DNA of 64,000 bases, taken from assembly GCA_951394405.1 (NCBI GenBank), contig OX596341.1, positions 2,542,001 to 2,606,000 on the forward strand. The letters run 5' to 3'. Position 1 is the first letter of the stretch. Every line of letters starts with the position of its first letter. The notes below the pieces were generated by a model, which had not been told where the DNA came from, did no database searches, and saw only the letters and a list, made by a program, of their open reading frames with translations. Positions 11,103 to 22,749 of this stretch are shown piece by piece. A program made the position numbers and the translations under genes. This stretch comes from Coprinellus micaceus. Taxonomy: Eukaryota > Basidiomycota > Agaricomycetes > Agaricales > Psathyrellaceae.

Positions 11103-12835
11103 TCAGGTCGAGCCGCCGTGACCTTGGTCGGGGGATAAGAAGGACCTTGCCCAAAACGCGTGTCCAGCAAGCTTCCGACTAGCCTTCTCAGCATCATCTA
11201 TGATTCGTTTGGCTTCCCTCTTGAACTTCTTACCGTCTCCGGAATTCTCAAGAACCCGCGTGAGCTCTCGCACTGCCGCCTCGCGTTCAGCGCGTGTTGA
11301 ACGGGATCGATCCTGAGTATCGGGGAGGGCTAAAGATTGGAGCAAGGGCGATTCAAGATATAGTCGTCAGTTTGTCTGTGCTGGCCATTGACCGGTATGA
11401 CATGGGCCGGGGTATAAAAGGATTACTGACCTATGGGCCCTGGTTGAGTAGAGGAGCTGGGGGTTTTCGGTGAAGGTGGGCGTTCGGTATTTGGCTCGGG
11501 GTTAGAGGTGGATATCTGGGTGTTCTCAGCAAACATCGTATCATCGTCTAGCTCTAAAAGGGGATTTAATTAATAGTCACGATATTGAAACGTGAAGGAT
11601 GCTGACCTGTTTGCTCGTCCTGGCTTGTGGTGAAGGGATCCGCGTGGTCTCTGTTCGCACGGACGTCCCCGCCATCCTGACGCTCTGGAATTTCCCCAGG
11701 GTCGATTTCGGCCACGCCAATAGATGAGGTCCTGTTCTCGAGCCTCGAAGGGTTTGTATCGCTATGGCTGCGGATATCGCTCCCTGGATGGAACGTCAGT
11801 TCTCGGGGCATGAGTGCAAAGTGGCGTAGATCCGGAGCTCACGAATCGGCCCTTCCTCTGGAACATCCTTCAGATCTTCAGTATTACCGTGCGTCAAGCA
11901 GACGCCCTCTGAATCCGTTGCATCAATCGGGACTGGGGAAGGGGGCGACGGTTCCAGGTGGTCTGTCTCTGTGTTAGATTGATCTTGGCCGTATGATAGC
12001 GTGGCAGCGAGGTGGTTTGAAGGTACGTTGCAGAGGGTTCCTGTTGGAAGTGGCACCACGTCTACACGGCGCTGTTCAACTGCGAGGACAGGAGAGGGAA
12101 GTGGGCTTGTATCTTCGCTATGTCCTTGGAAAAAAGTATTCTGGTTGAAAGCACCTGCGAGACGCGTGAGCTCTGCCAAGTTTCTTTGCTCCCCAGGCCA
12201 AGACCAAGATGTGCGCACCGTAATTTGGTCCGAGGTTAGCGTTGCTAATTGCAAAGTGAAGTTGGTCTACATGAGGGAGAGTGTTTCACTTTCAGGAGGT
12301 GCTGGATGGCGTAGGTGAGAAACCTGTCGCTCACGAGGGTCGCGATCGTCGTGCTGCGGCTTGCGGTCGGGTTCGTTTCTCTTGGGAGTGCTCCACATAC
12401 ATCCCATGGCGAAGGGTCAAACGAGTGGTGAATGACAGGGGACCTGGCCTGGAGGTGTATGACAAAGGGTAAGTATATGTACTGCAACTGCCTCGGGGTC
12501 GCTGAGAAAGGTCGATAACGGAGCCAAATGGACGTTGACGGAACCTTGCCGCTTTGGATCTGGTTCGCCCTCTTATAGGTAAGCTGTAGTACGCTTTTGT
12601 ACAGCAGGCGCACTGCACATCGATCGAGAAGGGGATGCTCTATATACCAGGATCTCTTTATAGTACTATCTAGGTCGGCCTGCGTGTCTTCTGTTGTCAC
12701 CTTCCAGCCAATCACACAGGCTGCGAACTGCTGTAGATTGATTTCATTACTTAGGTCATATGAACCCCTGTGAAACTTGAATGTCAGCCATACCCGCGCC
12801 AACCTCCTCTCTCGGGGGTGCATCTGCGACATCAC
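11103..12835 (-). CDS. Uncharacterised multi-exon protein related to the N-terminus of the GTPase gene at 20-22.7 kb
   Basis: Unrecognised. The predicted exons include FHRGSYDLSNEINLQQF and SWYIEHPLLDRCAVRLLYKS (12600-12780), VSDRFLTYAIQHLLK (near 12310), and a long exon with RNLAELTRLAGAFNQNTFFQ (near 12150). Two Ser/Pro/Asp-rich linker exons follow (11460-11810), then a charged, helix-prone C-terminus ending at 11103 (EREAAVRELTRVLE, FKREAKRIIDDAEKASRKL). FNQNTFFQ and SDRFLTYAIQ correspond to FNQQTFFQ and SRVDYAIRN in the plus-strand gene near 20.4-20.6 kb, so the two share a domain. No GTPase motif follows here. The exact exon ends and the start are uncertain. Confidence 0.5.
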
Positions 12836-13260
12836 TGCACAACGGGATATGCGCAGAATTAGGCGCCCACCCTCGGGCGCTGCCTCGCGGTCTAAATCTC
12901 AGCTTGAGGTCACTCGAGACACCAGGGACGACTATATCGAGCTGAAGGAGCCCCTACTACATCCAAGTGAGGGTGAATTTGTTGACTCTTTGGTATTGTC
13001 ACATCAGAGGAACGGTCGTAGGGGAGGCCCTCCACGGCGGGGCAAACGAGATAAGATAAGATCTGATCGACATCAATCGGGGCAACTTTTCGCTTGGCTG
13101 GCGGTCGCCTCTGAACTTGCTCTGGACACCCATCTTCCACCTTCTGTACCATTACATCTATCCTTCTCAGATCCATATATCACTTTGATTTCTTACACCC
13201 CAGCGATACACTTAAGCGGGAGTATACTCGATTAGTGCAGTATCGCTCGTTGAAACGAAC
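12836..13260. other. Short interval without a firm gene
   Basis: A minus-strand frame (12910-13176) could be a 5' exon of the gene ending at 11103, but nothing identifies it. No phosphatase catalytic motif (HCxxGxSRS) is found here in front of the YVH1-like domain. Confidence 0.35.
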
Positions 13261-13931
13261 ATGTCGACATCGTCGGTGCCTCAAGACCCTGGAGCAGACG
13301 TGCCGCAAGGAGGAGCAGAGGCGCGGAGGATTGGAGTAAGGAGGATTAGGTGTAAGATGTGCAGGTGCGCTGTCAACATTCCATCGTTCCTATCTATCTC
13401 AGTTCTAGTATACAACGTTTTCCAGACAGCAACTGGCTGGTCGTGAGCAGATCCTCCAACACAGTCATGACGCGGTCACCTTGGAGCCTTCCGTTGAATC
13501 AGTATCTCAAGAAGGGGAAGGAGAGGCGTCACAAGTAGACTTGGATCCTGTCAAGCAGGCATCCGAACATATCCTTATAAACGCTGCGTGCTCGGGATAC
13601 TTTGTTGAGCCTGTGAGTACCCACCAGCCCTTCCCAGCGCAAAAGGTTACTTCGAAGCCGATAACTGACTACGAAGTACAGTTGAAATGGATGGACCACT
13701 TTCTGCAGAACGGCGACACATCTGGGAAGATAACGTGTCCCAATCAACGTTGCAAGGCGAAGCTAGGGAATTTCGACTGGGTGGGCATGCAGTGCGGGTG
13801 TCATGGGGAGTGGGTTATACCTGTGAGTCTCTCGATGCAGACTTCTTAGCTGTGGGAGGGTGGGTCGCTGACGAAAGCAACAGGGATTCTGCATCAACCG
13901 GTCGAAGGTCGACGAGGTGACCATCTCCTGA
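13261..13931 (+). CDS. YVH1/DUSP12-type zinc-binding domain protein lacking the phosphatase domain
   Basis: The four exons splice to MSTSS..RRIRCKMCRQQLAGREQILQH, then CSGYFVEP, LKWMDHFLQNGDTSGK, CPNQRCKAKLGNFDWVGMQC and GFCINRSKVDEV. This is the full C-terminal zinc module of YVH1, which in yeast releases Mrt4 during 60S ribosome maturation, independently of phosphatase activity. All expected Cys and His ligands are present. The introns are about 13365-13428, 13612-13680 and 13822-13884, each GT-AG. Full-length YVH1 carries an N-terminal dual-specificity phosphatase domain, which is absent here. The first ATG lies only about 30 codons before the zinc module. This could be a transcribed zinc-only paralogue, a gene fragment, or the 3' part of a gene broken by insertion; the catalytic part may survive elsewhere in the genome. 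Confidence 0.7.
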
Positions 13932-14729
13932 TGAGGAACCGACGGGAAGCTCAAGTACTCGAGTCTGGAGCCCACGACGAACCCCCGGCATTCATTCAAA
14001 TCGAAGGACTTCTCCTCTACGACGCCCCACCCTATCCCGAGCGCATTCCGAGCACTCTGAGTCTTTGAAACAAGGCCTCTAGTCCCAATCCAACCTGATA
14101 TAGATCGTCGCCGCCTAGGCTCTCTGACGATCTATTCATATCGTCTCCCGACAAACTGGCGGCTAAACGGGCACCCTTTTTAACAGCCATTTCGTCGGGC
14201 TATCGCGTGCGACGGTGGACAACCAGCTCCAGCTTCAGTGAACTCGAGCCCACCATCTCTTCGGACACGGGCCCGAAGGCATCGGTTGGACGCTTCCTCT
14301 TTGTATGGAATGGAGATGGAGATGCAGGTCGGGTCTCGGGATCCTGACATCATACCATCATCGCGTGTACTCTTATGTCCGTTCGGAGCAAGCGCCTTTC
14401 TTCTCCTGCTCAGGTGTGTCTGACTTGACACTCGAATGATATGTTCGCAAGGTTCGACCGGGCGGAACATTACCTCTAAGTGCAAGTCCTCCGAGCATCC
14501 GCAGTGCGAAGATGGCCAAGGGGGTTCTACCCATGTGCTCTCGAATGGTGGTTCTGGGGTACATCCTTACCGTCTCGACTGTACGTGTAGTGTACGTAGC
14601 CAGAGATAGCCAATACCGAAGGCCCGATTACCGCGTAGTTGCAGAAAGCCTGAATGAAAGCGGCCTGATGAAAATCGAGGGTGGGAGGCGATTGTGGACA
14701 GGCACCCTGCACCACTGCCGATACGTGAT
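13932..14729. other. Intergenic, no firm gene
   Basis: Short frames overlap on both strands and no conserved motif was found. Confidence 0.4.
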
Positions 14730-14737
14730 TATATAAA
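14730..14737 (+). promoter_or_regulatory. TATA-like element of the ornithine aminotransferase gene
   Basis: TATATAAA lies about 155 bases before the ATG at 14891, in an otherwise non-coding stretch. It is the only TATA-like match I saw in this upstream stretch. Confidence 0.45.
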
Positions 14738-14890
14738 GCCTGCGATATGGAGTGAGCCCCGTCCCATCTCTCCTCGATACCACCAGCACAGAACGTCGAG
14801 GACCACCCCGCATTACCACTTCCCCCTTTACCTTTGAGTCTACCACCCAATCACAAGCCAAGAACTACCTTGCGGATCATACAAGCAACG

Positions 14891-17272
14891 ATGGCCCCAG
14901 CTCAGACGACCACGGCGAACGCGACCAGCGGGGTCCCGGCTCATGCTTTGAAGAACGCTAATGCTACCCCTGCGCAGGCCACGAAGGACCTCTTACCAGC
15001 GAAGGCGAGACAAGCCCTGGAGGAGAAGTTGAGCTCGGCCGATGTTATGCGGTTGGAGGAGGAATATGGAGCCCACAAGTGAGTCGTCGTCGTCTTGTCC
15101 CGTTTCGTTTCATCCCTCTTCTCGTTCCCCGCGGCTTCCTTCAGCTATTTGGAGCTCCACGATCCAAGCCAACGTACGATGAACACGGGGGAACGGCGGG
15201 GAGAGACACCAGGGGTAACCCCTATCTCAGCGGGGAGCATTGCTCCCGCCATCGACGGGCGTCCTCCTCAATGCCCTTTGACCTCTCGTTACCCTCGAGG
15301 AGCTTCTAGCGCCCCAGGGCAGACGTAGCGATGTAGACTGTGGAGAGAGGGGTGGATCCAAGTGACGGTGGGCGGAGCCTGGTGGCCAATATAGGCACTC
15401 TTATACCCTCGGCGAAATGAGCGCTCGTGGCTAAACTCACGCAGCACGGGTCCGAGGACAGATCTTCCTCCAGTTCGCAGTTTACCGATTGGCTGAGCCT
15501 ATATTTGGGCCCTTGCTGCGGACTCAGAGTCATACCCCGCGTCGCCCTACCTCTTTGACAGAATCTGTCTTGCCTTTTCGACTCGAAGTTGTACTTGGCT
15601 CGGCTTCCCTTCCTATCTTTGTTATTGTCACCTTTAGGCGCCCCATGACATGACCCAGAGTACTAACGATGACCCTCCTGATTACAGCTACCACCCACTC
15701 CCCATCGTCATTGACCGCGGACTGGGCGCAAAGGTCTGGGACGTCGAGGGCAGGGAGTACATCGACATGCTTTCCGCCTACTCGGCAGTGAATCAAGGTC
15801 ACTGCCACCCTGCCATCGTCCAGACGATGGTCGAGCAATCATCCAAGCTCACCTTGAGCTCCCGAGCCTTCTTCAACTCGGTGTTCGGGAGGTTCGCCAG
15901 GGTGGTGCATGAGGTCTTTGGGTGGGCCGCTTCATTACTGCTATCTTCTGAACGACGGACTAATCTCTGGACGTAGGTACGAAATGGTTCTGCCCATGAA
16001 CACGGGAGCCGAGGCCGTCGAGACCTCCCTGAAGCTCGCGAGGAAGTGGGGCTACATGAAGAAGGGGATCCCCGAGGGGCGTGCAAGGATCTTCAGCGCG
16101 GAAGGCAACTTCCACGGAAGGACCCTTGGCGTTATCAGCATGTCTACCGACCCCGACAGCCGAACAGGCTTCGGGCCCTACCTTGAGGGCGTTGGCCCAA
16201 CTTTCGAGGTTGCAGATGTCGATGGGGATGAGGAGAGTGAGGTCAAGACGATCAGGTGCGCTCTTCCCCTCTTGTGCACTCTCCTTCAATGTTAACCCGT
16301 GCCTGCAGATATGGCGTCATCGAAGATATCGAGCAGGCACTTGCGCTTTATGGAGAAGAGACCGCCGCGATCCTTCTTGAGCCCATCCAGGGTGAAGCGG
16401 GTATCGTTGTCCCTCCCCATGGCTACCTCGCCAAGGTTCAAGCGCTGTGCAAGAAGCACAACGTGCTTCTTATTTGTGACGAGATCCAGACGGTACGTCC
16501 CCATCTCGGAGCCAAGGGGTTTGACGAAGAGGCTAATCAACTGCGTATGGGAACAGGGTCTCTGCCGAACGGGCAAGCTCCTCGCGTGCAACTGGGAAAG
16601 TATCCGCCCGGATATTGTCCTCTTGGGCAAGGCTCTGTCTGGTGGAGGTGTGCATTATTATCGTTTCCCTTCCCCTTATCGTCTCTAAGCGAACCCTAGT
16701 CTACCCCGTCTCCGCCGTCCTCGCCGACAAGTCAGTGATGCTCTGCATCCAACCCAACGAGCACGGCAGCACCTACGGTGGCAACCCCCTCGGCTGCGCC
16801 GTCGCCATCACCGCCCTCCAAGTCCTCATCGACGAGAACCTCGCTGACCGCGCCGAACGATTGGGCAAGGTCTTCCGCGAGGGTGTCGCCGACTTGAAGA
16901 AGCGAGGGAAGAAAGGCTCTCTGATCAGGGAGGTGAGGGGCAAGGGATTGTTAAATGCTGTTGTGTTTGAGGAGAGCGCGAGCGAGAAGGGGAGGACGGC
17001 GTGGGAGTTTTGTTTGTTGTTGAAGAGTAAGGGGGTGTTGGCCAAGCCAACACATAAGAACATCATCCGGTTCGCGCCCCCATTGGTGATTGAGGAAGAG
17101 GATTTGAAGAGGGTGGTGAGGACGATTGGGCAGTGCTTGGAGGAGATTGATACGGTGAGTTGATCCCTGTCGACCTTTACGTGCGGTGTGGATGCTAATG
17201 TACCCGCAGCTCGACGTCATTCCTGGCGATACCGAGGCGGAGAAGACACATGTGGACGAGTATGCGAATTAG
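14891..17272 (+). CDS. CAR2: Ornithine aminotransferase (ornithine-oxo-acid transaminase)
   Basis: This PLP-dependent class III transaminase moves the delta-amino group of ornithine to 2-oxoglutarate, giving glutamate semialdehyde in arginine breakdown and proline supply. The spliced protein shows [76 protein letters not shown] and LICDEIQTG. It also has LLGKALSGG with the PLP lysine, [15 protein letters not shown] and [11 protein letters not shown]. These cover the whole family. The start at 14891 gives a roughly 40-residue Ala/Thr-rich N-terminal extension that could be a weak targeting sequence or cytosolic. The first intron (15079-15687) is unusually long; the others are short. The last exon ends VDEYAN. 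There is no sign of damage. Confidence 0.95.
15079..15687 (+). other. 609-base first intron of the ornithine aminotransferase gene
   Basis: It starts GTGAGT after codon AA and ends GATTACAG, with a perfect TACTAAC branch site at 15659-15665 or within a few bases of it. Splicing restores H-N-YHPLP. It is about ten times longer than other introns in this gene. Confidence 0.8.
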
Positions 17273-17699
17273 TTACGGAGCTCAGGTGACATCTTGGTTT
17301 CAAACGACCCCTTCATATCACAAAGAACATACATACCATTGCAAAGTCTGTAGCCCTGGCCTTCCATCTCATCACGCACCAGTGTTTTGTATACGCTCTG
17401 CCTAGCCGTTTTCACCCATCCAATTTTGCTCTCGGCATCACGTACATGTATCACTACCTCGCAATCTTTTACAGTCTCGTTTTACCACTTTTTGGGGGAC
17501 CGTGCGCTCCATTGAGCCCTTAGTAGCTCGACGGAGCTGCATGAAATGCCTCCAGCGGGAGGCCCTCCTCCTCGTGATGGGCGCCTATTTTGCGATGCAC
17601 GACGTCATAAATAAAATCCCCATTGTGCGATATTGCTGGTCACGACATCGGTAGAAGGGGGAGGCTGATGCTCGCCAATCGTGCGCTATTTACTATTTT
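17273..17699. other. 3' flank of OAT, no gene
   Basis: There is no coding signal. A GGGCGCCTATTTT motif at about 17579-17591 is one of several scattered copies in the window. Confidence 0.4.
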
Positions 17700-18429
17700 C
17701 TAATGAAACATTTGAGGCGGTGGGGGTGTGGATAGACCTTCGCGGGCTTCGTTAATGTCGGTCTCGCGAGTCTCGGCAGCTCCGGCGGGATATCCTCCAC
17801 CATTAGAAGCGCCAATACCCTGTCTTCCAGGTCGACCACGCCAAGAACCTCTGTGCCAAGGGCGCCGGATTGCGTTGCGGCGACGGCGCCCACCCCAGCT
17901 CAGGCTGTAAGGCCCACCGCGAATATGAAGCAAAGGGGAACGAAGCCACCCGCGTGCCACGAGCTCCTCTAGAAGCTCACGAGCATGGTGTTCCTCGCCT
18001 GGGCAGCTCAGATGGCCAGCAAGTTTCCCAAGGGTACCGCCACGCTCGACAAGTTCTTCGAGTTCACGGGATGCAACAGGCTCCTGTCCGTCTTTACACT
18101 CTTTGGCGCGTTTAGGCTTCTTGGACTTGGGCTTGGACTTGGACTTGGTTGGCCCTCTGCCTTTGAGTTTGTTTGGGATTTTGCTCCTGCTCGCAGATGC
18201 GGCCGAAGCTGCACTGTGACCTCCGCCGGTTGCTCCACCACCGCGACGCAACTCCAAGTCTTCAAACTTTCGGGCGAAGAGAGTCTCTACACCCTCAATC
18301 TGAAAACGAACATGAGTACGATTTCTCGACGAGGGTCACAGGGGTTGGACACACATTGACACTTGCTACGACCTTGGAAGCGGCGAGAGCGACGGCAACG
18401 AAGATACCAGTAGCGAGGGACAAACGCAT
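17700..18429 (-). CDS. Small secreted Gly/Lys-rich protein
   Basis: The ATG at 18429 opens MRLSLATGIFVAVALAA, a clear signal peptide. Removing a 64-base intron (about 18305-18368, GTGTGT to TTTCAG) joins ASVN to IEGVETLFARKFEDLELR in phase, a pattern common in small secreted proteins of Agaricomycetes. The mature part is rich in Gly, Ala and Ser, then has a basic KSKSKPKSKKPKRAK tract, then ELEELVERG- and RELLEELVARG-like segments, and ends in a Pro run near 17710. The function is unknown. The tail after about residue 130 is low-complexity and could be altered by an unseen intron. The multiple dibasic sites could be kexin substrates, which is inference only. Confidence 0.6.
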
Positions 18430-20094
18430 GGTACAAGCGGATTTGGATAGGTTGCGATCTGAACCATAGCGGTCGGTAATGAGCTCCTTCCAAACGTGAG
18501 GTCTATCGGAGCATGATACTCACTCCAAGCAGAGGGTCGATTGTGAGAGGGACACGGACGATGACAGTAGTAAGGGCCGGCTTAACTTCTTTTAGGGAGG
18601 CGGAGAAAAATTGGTAAGCACGCGTATGGTCTAACCACTGGAGAGAGCGAATTATCCTACCTCCTGTGAGGGTGATGTTAGAGGGGGATTGGGGGAAACT
18701 CCTCTTCAAACACGCAGTCTTATAACTTTGACGGATTTCGTAGACAGATAGGCGTATCTCTCACATGATGAGCTTTCGTGATCACCCCTGGGTATCTTGG
18801 CAATGCTCTTCAACTGACGGTCGAAGTACACATACACCGTGTCGTTATTCTGGTTCAGTGCTTCGCGCCCACATGTGGACAAACACTTCAAACCCTGACA
18901 TGATGCAGTTCGACGGTTGCTTCTTTGGTGTGCCTTTCTGATATGTACGTCCTCGACCCACCTTCACAGGGGTTGATATCTCTGACCCCAAAATACAATC
19001 TCTCAACTTGAAGGTAGCCGCTGCCGTGGCACATCTTCCAAGACCGCCTGCACCCCGTCGCTCGGACGACACGCGTCTGCCTGTAAAGCTGCACCCGACT
19101 GGATGCTCGTATATACTGAAAGCTGGAAAGCCGCTGGGAGCGCACTTGTGAGGTTCGCACCCTCCTTGCTTCTGTTCTATCGGTAGGCATCATGCGCGTA
19201 GCCAGGGTCACCCTTCGCCTGATCGTCGGAAGACACGAAGATGGGGGCTTGGCAATCAATCTTTTCCTTGTTGTTTTCCTCGATATTTGCCCCCTTTTCG
19301 CGAATCAATCTCTCGTGCGACTGCTGTAGGCCGAGGAGATTTTCGTGCACTGTGAGCTGGAATCTGAGCCTCCTCAAGGAGCAAGTCTACACATTTCCCT
19401 CCACATAGAAAAGTCGATATTATTGCGCCTCTTATGCGAATACCCATATCACGCGCAGCTATAGAGCAGCTGCATTTGTCGAGGGGCAGACTCGAGCGGC
19501 AGGACTCGCAGAGTTTGTGCAACCTCAGGGAGAAACTCAAACCCAATATCTGCGCGCCTCAGTTACCTTTTTTCGGGGATTTTGGCGATCTGGAATGCCG
19601 TCCAAGGCGACTCGGGGACGGGCGCCTATTTGGGCACGTGGCAAACAGTAGGCTTTTTTCTCGAATTTTGGACTGATCCCGATCCCGATGGCGGAGGAAC
19701 GTGTTACAGCGCGTTTGACTGCTTTCATTCTATAGCTCTTCACAGTCACTTTGAGAGGTGGGGGTGCTTGAGATGAGACTCCGTTGGATGAAAACAATCG
19801 TCACAGCCACACGCGTCCATGGACGTACATTCAGCATGCGACGCGGCTCACCAGTGTCTACTCGAACTTGCAACCGAACTGCCGCCTCAGCCACATTGAT
19901 ATTTCTATGCCAGTTCGTCATGGTGTAGTGCTGACGCCGAGATGCTCGTATTTATTCCAAGTGCCATCGTCGAGAGCCTGCTCCTAGTACGTCGTGGGCG
20001 CTTATTTGCGAGGCGGGCGTTCATACAGTACACACCAAATGTTGTGATAGTGGGTATGTTTGAACGGGAGATGGTGAGGACCAGAGTCTCGTGA
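18430..20094. other. Repeat-bearing region with no intact gene
   Basis: Minus-strand frames around 18700-19550 look partly coding (for example TVHENLLGLQQSHERLI near 19330), but none is identifiable and stops break them. The repeat at about 19570-19850 is described separately. Confidence 0.35.
19570..19850 (-). repeat. Dispersed repeat copy A (decayed coding family)
   Basis: It is colinear with 22940-23220 on the same strand. Shared blocks are GGGGACGGGCGCCTATTT, CTATAGCTCTTCAC about 110 bases later, and CACACGCGTYCATGGA about 75 bases after that. On the minus strand both copies encode H.RV.L.RL and VK.TVKSYR in the same frame. A TGA replaces a Trp codon in this copy, so it is a relic of a coding family I cannot name. 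Confidence 0.55.
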
Positions 20095-22749
20095 ATGGGC
20101 AAGGTCCGGCCGCGTCTGACAAGCGGAAGTGAGTCGGAGCTCAAAGTCGAGAGCCTTGGAATGCATGAGGTTGCACGCTTCCCCCACGTGTGTGCCATGC
20201 AGCAGATCTACCTTGACACAGGTCCAAGCGCCCTATCGACGTCTGGCCCCGCATCTGAAACTAAATCCGCCATTACCTTGCAGTGCGTTTGTTCCTTCTT
20301 CTGTATTTCGCTGACATCGATGTAGTTCAGGCCGTCGGTATGGGCTCCGTATGTAGTGTTGTCCAAAGGATCGCGTGTGGATTATGCAATTCGCAACGTG
20401 ATACAACGAGGACTCGTGAGTACTTGAATTCTGAGTGGATAACTCAACCCATGCAACATATTTGGATGTTTGGATCTTTATATCTGCAGTGTATCACCAC
20501 ACCCATATCAGCGCAACGGGAAATATCAACACTGGCATAAACCACGGTACGTAGTTGCCTCCGCAAATCAAGAGCGCCGGGAAGCCCGACTGATTCGGCG
20601 TGTTGTTCGCAGGTATTTTCAACCAGCAAACCTTTTTTCAAAGCATTTTTGAAGCTGTTGTCCAGAGTCCAACACCAGAGCAGTACAGGGCAGATGGGCA
20701 GTCGATTCAGCTGGGAGTCCTCTGCCGAGTCCCTCCTGACCTACCAGCGGGTACACCATCCCCATGTGATAGTGATGACGACAGCGAGACAGGACTTCTA
20801 GCATATGGGCACGGGACAGTCTCTCTTTGTGCAACGGGGAGCATCCCCCACGATATATCAGACGACCCCGGAGGTGTGATGGGGCGCGGCCAAAGCGAAT
20901 CGAGAGCTGTTCAATATGGTGAGACGCAATCTGGATTCTGGCCCAACCCTTTTACCTTCTTCGATTTCTAACAAGTCGCGACCCAGATCCCCCCATATCA
21001 TGTAAGTGTTGCACCGTTCAGCACTACTACTATCTTGGCCACTTGAACTCGGACCATATACCTTCCCCTTCAGGCGCACCATCTCCACTCGATGAGTTCA
21101 ATCTAGAGCCAATGCCCGCAAACGAGATATCGCCTCTTCAAAAGGCTGAAGGCGATAGGGCACACGGAAGACCCGCTGATGACGGCCAGCGCCCGCCATC
21201 ACCATCTTCAACCTTATTATCCAGTGGAATAGACTCGGGAGCCTCGATTCACTCTGCCCAACCAAGAGAGGCGACACGCAGTGTCACAGGTTAGTGCTCC
21301 GACCGCTTGCCACACCAGCATGGTACCAGACTGACTGACTGACGCAGGTGGCTCGGAGGTGGGCGCAGCGGAATTAATCATAGATGCAAGTCTGGAGCCG
21401 GCAGCCCCCGCCAATGTTGTGGGCAACCATAGCCTCTCCCGCACAGGTTCGGCCAGCCTTTTCGAGCGGCTGTACACTGGTCACAATTTTGAAGGGCTTC
21501 CAGGTAATGTCTATGTGAATGGCCCCGACGGCATCGAGGTGCATCCCTCTCGTGACGATTCTAGGTCAACCCCCGACTCTGCTTCTGGCCCTTCTTCTCC
21601 TTCTGGCCCCCCTCGTCTTCCAACCCGTCAGCCGGCAGCCCAGGTGTCCCCCGGTCAACACCCCGAGGCGAGCCTTTTTTCTTCCTACTCTGATCCCGCG
21701 AGAACTCAAATTTGTTATTGTAGGACGTGGATTTGCCTCAATTATTCCAGAACCGCTCAACGTCGCACCCATATAGATCCAACCCCTCAGTCTCTTCAAG
21801 CTATCCCAGGGGTTCAGTGGTCTCCAACTCGCCTCGTATTGGTTCCGGTGACATTGTAGTCCTGTAAGTTTTCGAAACGTTACGCTTTCCGCAACGTCTG
21901 AAACCCCTTGGGCAGTGTCATGGGCGTTGTCGGCGCAGGGAAGAGTACTGTACGTCCTCCTCATCTACCATATAAACTTCACTAAACTTGCGGTCCTCCC
22001 AGTTCGTCAACGCCCTGCTCTCGAATTGTAGCCCTCAAAGGATGAAGGTTGGCGACAGTCTCGCGTCGTGTACGGAAACCGCAAACCATGCAATCATCAG
22101 CCCAGAAACCCTTACCAGGATTCTGGGTTACGAGGCGACCTATCGGCTTGTCCTTGTGGACACACCAGGGTTCGATGCCGGGAACAAGACAGACTCTGAC
22201 GGCGTCTTGCAAGAGATAATGAGTTGGTCGAGGAGCCTGTACGTCATGCCCTCCATCCAAGTCATAATCTAATTTACCGCAGTAACAACGTACTAATACG
22301 GCGGTTCCCGCAGGCTCCCAGATGACCAGAAGTGTCGCGGGGGTGTCATCTTCATGCACGACATTGCCCCAGACAGATCCCAAGGCGAAAAAGAACTCAT
22401 GACTCTCAACAACGTCTTCAACAGGCCTCCAGCCCCACCTCGCCTCGTCGTCGTCACTTCAAAGTGGGGCCAACTACGCCAACGCGGAATCGACGCGAAC
22501 GGCCGACACAAGGTCCTTGTAGATCGTTTCAAGAAAACAACCTTCCATCAGTTCCAACACGATGAGGATGCGTGGAAAATCATGAAGAAATTCCTGCCTC
22601 AGGTTGAGCGGGGTGCGATGTTGAATATTGGAAAGGAATTTGGTAATATAAAGGCACAGAAGCAGGAGAGTGAGCAGCTGTATCAGAAGAGGAAGAAGTC
22701 GACGCTGAGCAACCTGTTTCGCTTGGACTCGTTCTTGAAACGCGATTGA
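20095..22749 (+). CDS. P-loop GTPase with a distinct N-terminal domain (third GTPase copy)
   Basis: Exons carry RPSVWAPYVVLSKGSRVDYAI (20320-20400), ITTPISAQREISTLA (near 20510) and AGIFNQQTFFQSIF (near 20610). Ser/Pro/Asp-rich linker exons follow (20650-21660), then DVDLPQLFQ..GSGDIVVL (21724-21870). The GTPase comes next: G1 GVVGAGKST on microexon 21916-21949, FVNALLS, VDTPGFDAG (near 22165), FMHDIAPD (22350), VVVTSKWGQ (22450) and a basic tail ending at 22749. The P-loop lysine is intact, so GTP binding is likely. The N-terminal domain is related to the gene at 11103-12835, not to the SDVIN/HDDxW domain of the tandem copies. The role is unknown. The start and the upstream exon limits are approximate. 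Confidence 0.6.
21916..21949 (+). other. 34-base microexon encoding the P-loop (copy 3)
   Basis: The acceptor GGGCAG precedes T GTC ATG and the donor GTACGT follows ACT. It encodes VMGVVGAGKST, and the next exon starts FVNALL. Its length and phases are identical to the microexons at 1005-1038 and 6534-6567. Confidence 0.75.

Noticed and set aside
21566..21964. Minus-strand 132-codon frame with Arg-rich start
   Set aside because: It is a shadow of the linker and P-loop exons of the plus-strand GTPase gene.
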